Of a stretch of DNA of 64,000 nt, positions 17,316-23,457 are shown one piece after another. A program made the translations under genes and the position numbers. Numbering within the stretch: position 1 is the first letter of the stretch; each line of letters starts with the position of its first letter. The notes under the pieces were generated by a model. That model was not told where the DNA came from. It made no database searches and worked only from the letters and a program-made list of their open reading frames with translations. Source of the DNA: Celeribacter arenosi (lineage in GTDB: Bacteria; Pseudomonadota; Alphaproteobacteria; Rhodobacterales; Rhodobacteraceae); NCBI RefSeq assembly GCF_039539485.1, contig NZ_BAABDF010000007.1:372001-436000 (forward strand), written 5' to 3'.

Positions 17316-18161
17316 TTATTCAGGGCATGGGATCCGCGTTTCGAGCAGGTCAGATCCTTTGCGGGTCCGTACGGTGCAGACTTTTTCTTTTGGTGCTTCG
17401 GCAACCTGTTTGACCTCTTCGATGCCGAGCAATCCACGTTGGTCGATTTCCACATCGGCGGTAATCGTGTCATCGTTTCTGCCCACCAGTGAGAGCGAAA
17501 GTCGACCGGTTGATTGTGCTTGGGCGAGGGCCGCGACCTGCTGTGGCGACACCTCAACGGTAACTGTGCGCGCGACTGTCGGTGTCTGACGTTCGCCGTC
17601 GGCCATCTGGTCAATTGCCACAAGTTCCACAGAAGACTGGATCAACTTTGTTACGTCCGAGCGGCTTCCGGGTAGGCTGCCGGTCCAATAGACGTCAACT
17701 TTGTCGCCTGGACGCAGGAAGCCGGACACACCGGTAGACACATCAACGCGGATCGCAAAGGCGCGCATGCCCTTGGAGAGGCGCGCGGCAACGCCGGCAT
17801 CTTCGCCCGGGCGTGTCACTTTGACGGTCATAAGGGGTTCGAGCGCTTCAATGGTGCGAAGTGCGATGCGCGGCACGTTTGTGCCTTCCGGGAAGAGGTC
17901 TTTTTCAGTCTTGAACGCGCCCTTTGGCACCGAATTCGCCGGCCACTGGATCAGTTTGACCACATCGGACGTCACGCGGTCGCCATAGCGAAGCTGCTGC
18001 GTCACGACATAGATGTCTTCTGTCTTGATGATCAGGGATTGCTTGGCCCGCTCTTCCGCGAGTTGTGCCTGATAGGTAGACATATAGCCCTTGGTCATTT
18101 TGACGGCAAAGCCCGCCATCACCATGCCAACGATTAGTACCAATCCAAAAACAATGCGCAT
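17316..18161 (-). CDS. cpaB: CpaB/RcpC Flp pilus assembly protein
   Basis: A 281-residue protein with an N-terminal membrane anchor (RIVFGLVLIVGMVMAGFAV). A SAF-like domain follows (VVTQQLRYGDRVTSDVVKLIQWP) and then the RcpC region with GFLRPGDKVDVYWTG. CpaB is a periplasmic or membrane partner of the secretin and modulates gating. The ATG at 18161 is selected because AAGGA lies 8 bases upstream and the membrane helix starts at once; a longer reading from 18242 adds a basic N-terminus not typical of the family. It is flanked by terminators on both sides and so appears monocistronic. Confidence 0.88.
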   Translation of the reverse strand: MRIVFGLVLIVGMVMAGFAVKMTKGYMSTYQAQLAEERAKQSLIIKTEDIYVVTQQLRYGDRVTSDVVKLIQWPANSVPKGAFKTEKDLFPEGTNVPRIALRTIEALEPLMTVKVTRPGEDAGVAARLSKGMRAFAIRVDVSTGVSGFLRPGDKVDVYWTGSLPGSRSDVTKLIQSSVELVAIDQMADGERQTPTVARTVTVEVSPQQVAALAQAQSTGRLSLSLVGRNDDTITADVEIDQRGLLGIEEVKQVAEAPKEKVCTVRTRKGSDLLETRIPCPE

Positions 18162-18373
18162 TCGTGTCGTCCTTCTTCTGTCGACCTGCATGAGAATACG
18201 CACGTCGAGCTTTGTTCGAGGAATGACAGCGAAATTCGGCAATTTGGTGGTCGCGGCGCGGCAGACCCGTGAATTTTTTCGGAATTCGAGACAGTCCGGG
18301 GTTCCATCGATGTTTGTGACACAACGCGATGACGGGGTGGTGGCGGGGCACTCGGGCAGGGCCCGCGGGCAAC

Positions 18374-18404
18374 AAAAAACCGCGCCCCGGTGACGGAGCG
18401 CGGA
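18374..18404 (-). terminator. Terminator downstream of the pilin genes
   Basis: On the minus strand CCGCGC (18403-18398) pairs with GCGCGG (18385-18380). The inner bases can pair partly, and the stem is followed by TTTTTT. It lies 44 bases after the second pilin stop. Confidence 0.75.
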
Positions 18405-18447
18405 AAATTCGTAAGAGTGGCGTGTGTCACTCGGCCGGGGTCTCTGT

Positions 18448-18654
18448 TTATTCCGCGGGCTCCGGTACGGAGTAAACCCCTCGGGTAGTCAGTTCTTCCG
18501 ACATATTATCGCCAAGCGTTCTTGCCCCTCCGGAGATGGTAGCCAGAACAACGACAGCAAAACCGACGAACGTCGCGGTCAGGACAACCCAGTCGACAGT
18601 TACAGCGCCATCTTCGTCGCGACCAAAGCGCCTGGCGAGCTTGAGCTTATTCAT
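18448..18654 (-). CDS. Flp-type pilin, second copy
   Basis: A 68-residue small pilin. A basic N-terminus (MNKLKLARRFGRDEDG) is followed by a hydrophobic helix starting GAVTVDWVVLTA. Cleavage by the prepilin peptidase after Gly16 is predicted. The mature start has Asp21-Trp22 where classical Flp pilins have Glu-Tyr. The C-terminus (MSEELTTRGVYSVPEPAE) differs from the first copy, so this may be a minor pilin. It is 25 bases downstream of the first pilin, with GTTAACC in the gap, and is followed by a terminator. Confidence 0.8.
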   Translation of the reverse strand: MNKLKLARRFGRDEDGAVTVDWVVLTATFVGFAVVVLATISGGARTLGDNMSEELTTRGVYSVPEPAE

Positions 18655-18679
18655 GTCAAGCTCCCCAGGTTAACTTTGA

Positions 18680-18913
18680 TTATTCGGGAGCTTCTTCACC
18701 ACCACCAGTTGCGCCGGCGCCAGGAGTTGCGGACACTTCGACTTCTTCCAGAGCAGTCGCGATGTTGTCGCCGAGAGTCTGTGTGCCGCCCTGAACGGAA
18801 GCAAGAACAGCAACGCCGAGGCCTACAACAGCAGCGGTCAGAACGACCCAGTCAACAGTCACAGCACCGTCTTCAGCGCGGGCGAATTTGTTAGCGAGTT
18901 TGAAAAGTTTCAT
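18680..18913 (-). CDS. Flp-type pilin, first copy (likely major pilin)
   Basis: A 77-residue type IVb prepilin: leader MKLFKLANKFARAEDG with predicted cleavage after Gly16, then the assembly helix AVTVDWVVLTAAVVGLGVAVLAS. The C-terminal tail is rich in Ala, Gly and Glu. The Glu-Tyr pair of the Flp motif is Asp21-Trp22, as in the neighbouring pilin. The ATG at 18913 is supported by GGAGGGAACT just upstream; an upstream in-frame reading to 19042 is basic and not pilin-like. Being first behind a 365-base leader region, it is probably the most strongly expressed of the locus. Confidence 0.85.
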   Translation of the reverse strand: MKLFKLANKFARAEDGAVTVDWVVLTAAVVGLGVAVLASVQGGTQTLGDNIATALEEVEVSATPGAGATGGGEEAPE

Positions 18914-19278
18914 AGTAGTTCCCTCCGAGGGTTTGATAAGAATTTGGTTTCCACGTCTTAGGCGTTTCGGCTGGCGGCGTTTCCCTTGCCGCGCTGTGCC
19001 TTGCGCTTTCGATGGCCCTATATGGCCCTCCAAGTGGGGCAAGAGTTTGGCGGCATTGGTACGTTTTTGGACTGGTTAAAATTTTAGGGGTTCGTGACCG
19101 TAAGTTACTGAAATCACGTGATATAAAAATTTAACCAATATGTCTGGAATGACTTTTTCGCGCGAATCGTCCACCGAAAGCGGTTTGGATTATTTCCAAA
19201 TTGTGCCAAATCACTGGCTCAACCGCGCGATTTTTGCCAAAGTGGCCGAAATAACGGTGAGGTCGGGCAGGCACTCCC
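18914..19278. other. Intergenic region upstream of the pilins and the transglycosylase gene
   Basis: These 365 bases hold no convincing gene. They must contain the minus-strand pilin promoter and the plus-strand transglycosylase promoter. The stretch 19070-19140 is notably AT-rich for this genome and contains the inverted half-sites described separately. I could not fix a -35/-10 pair with confidence. Confidence 0.6.
19074..19136. promoter_or_regulatory. AT-rich inverted repeat with CtrA-like half-sites (GGTTAA ... TTAACC)
   Basis: GGTTAAAATTT at 19074-19084 is mirrored by AAATTTAACC at 19127-19136 with one extra A in the left arm. Both contain TTAACC-type half-sites in opposite orientation. 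The pair lies 160-223 bases upstream of the first pilin. Pilin genes are CtrA targets in Caulobacter; a full TTAA-N7-TTAA site is not present, so this is tentative. Confidence 0.35.
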
Positions 19279-20149
19279 ATGAAAGACGATGTAGCAAAGC
19301 TGACAAACGGTCGGATCATCACTGTTGTGATCCTTTTGGGTTGTCTCGGGTTCGCAANNNNNNNNNNNNNNNNNNNNNNNNNNNNNNNNNNNNNNNNNNN
19401 NNNNNNNNNNNNNNNNTCTGACCCCACCAAAGTCGGGCACGTCAAAGCGGATCACTGTGCAAATCCGCCCCGGCGATCGAAAACCCGCGCCGGTTGCGAC
19501 CCCGCAGCCCGCTTCTGTTGAGGCCGCTGTGACGGAGGCATCGAGCGAGAACTTGTTGGATTGGTATTGGCGTGCCGTGCCCCACGACCTCGCAGGCGCA
19601 GGTCCCGAACGGTTCGGGGCCGCCCTCGCGGCACTCACGCTCGATCAGGCGGCCAGTATCCGGTCACCGAGTTTCCAGCAGGTCACCGAGATTGCGCGAA
19701 AGTATGGCAAGGACCTTTTGGTGCATTCGATCGGCTCAAAGGTGTCACCCGCTCTGGCTCTTGCGGTTATTTCGGTCGAGTCGGCGGGAGAATTCGATGC
19801 GGTGAGCGGGGCAGGGGCACAGGGCCTTATGCAATTGATCCCAGACACCGCCGCGCGGTTCGGGGTGTCGGATGCCACCAATCCGTCCGAAAACATCCGC
19901 GGCGGCATCGCCTATCTCGATTGGTTGATTTCCGAATTCAACGGCGACGTGGCGCTTGCACTGGCGGGATATAACGCGGGCGAGAATGCGGTGAAGAAAT
20001 ACAACGGCCCGCCACCCTATGCCGAAACCCGCGCCTATGTGCCAAAGGTGCTCGCCGCTTGGCAGGTCGCGCGGCGTCTTTGCGTTACGCAGCCAGAGCT
20101 CTATTCAGATGGCTGCGTCTTCGCCACGGATGCGGTCCGGTCCAACTAG
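19279..20149 (+). CDS. Lytic transglycosylase (SLT domain), interrupted by an assembly gap
   Basis: An exported peptidoglycan lytic transglycosylase. From 19418 to the stop at 20149 one frame is open and contains the SLT fold: VISVESAGEFDAVSGAGAQG with the catalytic Glu, LMQLIPDTAARFGV, then LALAGYNAGENAV. The probable start is the ATG at 19279, giving MKDDVAKLTNGRIITVVILL, a signal-like helix. A run of 59 N (19358-19416) intervenes and the two parts are in different frames as written. They join only if the missing stretch is 1 modulo 3 bases long. The enzyme could open the wall for the adjacent Tad pilus, though such genes are also common alone. The start remains uncertain. Confidence 0.75.
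19358..19416. other. Assembly gap (59 N)
   Basis: Fifty-nine undefined bases lie within the 5' part of the transglycosylase gene. The true length is unknown. Confidence 0.99.
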
Positions 20150-20155
20150 GTCGTC

Positions 20156-20785
20156 TCAGTCGACGATGGTCGCCTCGGTGGCTGCGCGCAATTCTTCTTC
20201 GCTCACCCCATCAGCCAGCTCGACGATTTTGAGCCCACCGTCCACCACGTCCAACACACCGAGATTGGTGATAACCCGATCGACGACGCTTTTGCCCGTC
20301 AGTGGTAGGGTGCATTCCTTGAGTAGCTTGCTGTCGCCATGTTTGTTGGTGTGATCCATCACAACCACCACGCGGCCCACGCCTGCCACGAGATCCATGG
20401 CGCCGCCCATGCCCTTTACCAGTTTGCCGGGGATCATCCAGTTGGCCAGATCGCCCTTTTCGTCCACTTCCATCGCGCCGAGGATCGCCATGGCGATTTT
20501 CCCGCCACGGATCATTCCGAATGAAAACGCGCTGTCGAAATAGGCGGTGTTTGGCAGTTCGGTGATCGTCTGTTTGCCGGCGTTGATGAGATCGGCGTCT
20601 TCTTCACCTTCATAGGGAAACGGCCCCATGCCGAGCATCCCGTTTTCGGATTGCAACGTCACGGTAACCCCCTCGGGGATGAAATTGGGAACCAACGTCG
20701 GAATACCGATCCCGAGGTTCACATAGGTCCCGTCTTCGAGTTCCAGTGCGGCCCGTGCGGCCATTTGATTGCGATCCCAAGGCAT
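20156..20785 (-). CDS. scoB: 3-oxoacid CoA-transferase subunit B
   Basis: A 209-residue beta subunit of the cytoplasmic CoA-transferase that activates acetoacetate with succinyl-CoA. The catalytic glutamate motif SENG is at residues 46-49 (Glu47), preceded by NLGIGIPT and followed by GKIAMAILGAMEVDEKGDLANW, both diagnostic. Length is normal. Its alpha subunit gene is not adjacent: two unrelated genes lie between it and scoA, all on the minus strand. It converges on the transglycosylase gene with 6 bases between the stops. Confidence 0.93.
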   Translation of the reverse strand: MPWDRNQMAARAALELEDGTYVNLGIGIPTLVPNFIPEGVTVTLQSENGMLGMGPFPYEGEEDADLINAGKQTITELPNTAYFDSAFSFGMIRGGKIAMAILGAMEVDEKGDLANWMIPGKLVKGMGGAMDLVAGVGRVVVVMDHTNKHGDSKLLKECTLPLTGKSVVDRVITNLGVLDVVDGGLKIVELADGVSEEELRAATEATIVD

Positions 20786-20825
20786 GGTCGTCTCCGTTTC
20801 GAATGTGGCGCGATCCTAACAACGT

Positions 20826-21614
20826 TTAAGGTGCGCCGTCCAAGTCTTTCTGCGCTGCGGCAGGTGTCAGCCCTAAGGTGGATTGGGCGTAATGCGAAAA
20901 AGCGTGTCTGCCATAGTCGGCGTTGAGATGACGGTTGTCGACGCGGTTCCCGACCTCCTCGGCCGACGAATTCGCGCGGGCAAACCGGTTCTGTGACCGG
21001 ATCGGGTCGGCGCGGGTGTCCTGTGGCTGCGCGATGAACCCCATGCCCTGCGCAGCGAGGTGGGTCAAAATCGCATCCTCATAGAGGCCCGTCCAAACGC
21101 CAATGGTGTCCATTTGCGACGCCGCAGTGACAATAGGCTCATGCCCGAACCCCGGCTTCCAGGACCGCACGAGCGGATAGGGCGCAGGAAGGACAGTGAT
21201 ACGCGGGTCTGGTGGTATCCGGTTGAACAGGCCTGCCACGGCGTCCTCCACCGCGGCGTCAATAAAGGCTGTGAGCGCGGGCCTGCTGATAAGCGCTAGC
21301 CCGCGTCGCTGTGGTTCGTCCAGAACGTCACGCGTCGCGAACAGCCGCATGACGAGCAGCCACATAAAGCGCGTGCCGGTAAGAAGGATTTGGTCGAACG
21401 GTCGTAGATCGATCTCGCGCGCTTCGTTCCATTCGAAAAGGCGGTCGTCTGCATTTTCGGTCCTGAAGATTCCATTGTGGGCAACCGCGCGGGAAAACAC
21501 ATCGCCGGGCAGGCCGAAATAGGACACCTCGATATCGGGAAAATCCGCGCGGATCTCGTCGCGCGCGAGAAGAAAGGCACCCACATGGGATGTGCCAAGG
21601 ACGAGAACCTTCAT
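20826..21614 (-). CDS. SGNH-hydrolase-like protein paired with the GSCFA gene
   Basis: A 262-residue protein without a signal peptide. It begins MKVLVLGTSHVGAF, with Ser9 in the place of a GDSx nucleophile. Near the C-terminus there is a DNRH segment (Asp226, His229), the spacing of the SGNH Asp-x-x-His dyad. These features suggest an esterase or acyltransferase-type fold, but I do not recognise a named family. The start at 21614 overlaps the GSCFA stop (21611) by ATGA, so the two are translationally coupled. The natural role is unknown; surface polysaccharide deacetylation or acylation is the usual guess for GSCFA proteins. Confidence 0.65.
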   Translation of the reverse strand: MKVLVLGTSHVGAFLLARDEIRADFPDIEVSYFGLPGDVFSRAVAHNGIFRTENADDRLFEWNEAREIDLRPFDQILLTGTRFMWLLVMRLFATRDVLDEPQRRGLALISRPALTAFIDAAVEDAVAGLFNRIPPDPRITVLPAPYPLVRSWKPGFGHEPIVTAASQMDTIGVWTGLYEDAILTHLAAQGMGFIAQPQDTRADPIRSQNRFARANSSAEEVGNRVDNRHLNADYGRHAFSHYAQSTLGLTPAAAQKDLDGAP

Positions 21615-22654
21615 CGGCGGGCCGCCTCGATCAGCGCTTCCTCGCAAATGATGTCATCGTCTTCATCACTTTGCGGCGCGCTTTGATCGAACAGGACCGC
21701 GTCTTCTGCGCCCTGCGCCACAAAGAACATCGACATCGCCGCGCTTACGCCTTCCTCCGTCACCGAACGCAGGTTTGGCGCGTAGAAACGGTCACCCGCT
21801 GCGGGCGAGGTGATGAGATCGAAGGACGGGAAGTAGTCCACGTCGGCATGTCCGGCACAGAAACCGCCCGCGGCCGCGCGAAGAACTGATTTTGAATAGG
21901 TCGTGGATTGTAAAACATGGCGCTCCACCCCGGTGGCCGTCAGAGGAACCGGCGAGACGGTGAGGAGCATTTTCATATCCGGGTTCAGCGCATGTAGTGA
22001 TTCCCGGATCGCATCCAAGTCTTCCATGATCTCGGGAAGCGTAAAGTTATAAAACCCATGGTGTGCCGGATCATATGTGCCGGCCAAGGTGCCCGGCGCC
22101 ATTGGATAAACGGTTCCTGTGGCGCGATGCAGCCAAGTCTCGGTCAGTCCCAAGGTGAAAATGAACACGTCCGCTTCGCCGAGCGCCTGACGCACCGCCG
22201 CGAGGTGATGGGTGCGTGCTTCAATGACCTGATCGCCACTGGCGAAACCGTCCGGCTCTATGTTGGGGCGCTGTGAATCGTAGAACCGGCCTTCGCGGTC
22301 CCAAACCGGCTCTGCGGGAGAAAACTCACCGTAGGCTTCCTTGATCAACTGAAGGAGTTGGCGCGCGGTATAGATATTGCCGTAGCGCGCCGAATAGAGG
22401 CCATAGCCGAACTGGCGCAACACGCGCGCGGGCAGCGCCTTGGCGGGAGTTTCGGTGTCGATCACGGACCATGCGCGTTCGGCCAGGTTGCGGTGGATGT
22501 GTTGGGCGAAACAACTGCCCGCGGTCATGATACGCGTTTCAGGAGTGATCGGGAATTTAGGCTCATAGAGACCGGCGATCACGTCGGGTGCCTGCTCAGC
22601 AACGCCGGTTCGCCAAAAGGCCGTGTCGGGTAATTGGTCGTAGGGCGAACCCAT
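21611..22654 (-). CDS. GSCFA-domain protein
   Basis: A 347-residue protein of the GSCFA family (SGNH-related). The defining motif GSCFA is at residues 46-50 within RIMTAGSCFAQHI, and LGLTETWLH and LLTVSPVPLTAT are further conserved blocks. No signal peptide is visible. The ATG at 22654 is preferred: it gives the family N-terminus MGSPYDQLPDTAFWRTGV and begins 4 bases after the scoA stop, whereas a start at 22714 would overlap scoA by 56 bases. GSCFA proteins are linked to polysaccharide modification, but biochemical function is not established. It lies inside the sco operon. Confidence 0.85.
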   Translation of the reverse strand: MGSPYDQLPDTAFWRTGVAEQAPDVIAGLYEPKFPITPETRIMTAGSCFAQHIHRNLAERAWSVIDTETPAKALPARVLRQFGYGLYSARYGNIYTARQLLQLIKEAYGEFSPAEPVWDREGRFYDSQRPNIEPDGFASGDQVIEARTHHLAAVRQALGEADVFIFTLGLTETWLHRATGTVYPMAPGTLAGTYDPAHHGFYNFTLPEIMEDLDAIRESLHALNPDMKMLLTVSPVPLTATGVERHVLQSTTYSKSVLRAAAGGFCAGHADVDYFPSFDLITSPAAGDRFYAPNLRSVTEEGVSAAMSMFFVAQGAEDAVLFDQSAPQSDEDDDIICEEALIEAARR

Positions 22655-22658
22655 CGAC

Positions 22659-23363
22659 TTATGCGGCGGGGCGGGGACGGGTGGTGCGCTGCTCGATCCG
22701 CTTTTCATGCGCACCCTGAATCAGACGGTGAACATAGACACCGGGAAGGTGGATCGAGTCGGGGTCGAGGCTGCCGGTCGGCACGATCTCTTCGACTTCC
22801 ATCACGCAGATCTTTCCGCACATCGCCGCGGGCGGGTTGAAGTTGCGCGCAGTTTTGCGAAACACCGCATTGCCCGTTTCGTCCGCTTTCCAGGCTTTGA
22901 CGATGGAAAGGTCGGCAAAGATGCCCTCTTCCATAATATAGGTCTCACCGTTGAAATCCCGCTGATCCTTGCCATCGGCGATCACAGTGCCCACACCGGT
23001 TTTTGTGTAGAACCCGGGAATGCCCGCGCCACCGGCCCGCATCCGTTCGGCCAAGGTCCCCTGCGGGTTGAATTCGAGTTCCAACTCGCCGGACAGGTAT
23101 TGGCGCATGAACTCGGCGTTTTCGCCCACGTAGGACGACATCATCTTTTTGATCTGGCGCGTTTCCAAAAGCTTGCCCAGACCGAAACCATCAACGCCTG
23201 CATTGTTCGAGGCGATGGTCAGGTCCTTCACGCCGCTTTCAACGAGCGCATCGATCAGTAGTTCGGGAATTCCACAGAGGCCAAACCCACCTGCAGCAAT
23301 CAGCATGCCGTCAGACAACAACCCATCGAGGGCGTCTTTTGCGGAACCATAAACCTTTTGCAT
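22659..23363 (-). CDS. scoA: 3-oxoacid CoA-transferase subunit A
   Basis: A 234-residue alpha subunit with the CoA-transferase family I signature GGFGLCGIPELLIDAL near the N-terminus and GGAGIPGFYTKTGVGT in the middle. Together with ScoB it transfers CoA from succinyl-CoA to acetoacetate, opening ketone body or polyhydroxybutyrate carbon to the TCA cycle. The start at 23363 gives MQKVYGSAKDAL, normal for the family. It is separated from scoB by the GSCFA and SGNH-like genes, an unusual arrangement. Confidence 0.93.
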   Translation of the reverse strand: MQKVYGSAKDALDGLLSDGMLIAAGGFGLCGIPELLIDALVESGVKDLTIASNNAGVDGFGLGKLLETRQIKKMMSSYVGENAEFMRQYLSGELELEFNPQGTLAERMRAGGAGIPGFYTKTGVGTVIADGKDQRDFNGETYIMEEGIFADLSIVKAWKADETGNAVFRKTARNFNPPAAMCGKICVMEVEEIVPTGSLDPDSIHLPGVYVHRLIQGAHEKRIEQRTTRPRPAA

Positions 23364-23457
23364 ACGTCTCTCCCGGGGCACCTGAAATTTTCACAATAGG
23401 ACGAAATCCCAAAGCGGAAGTCAACGGAATGCTGCGGCGCAACATGACGCATCGCGT

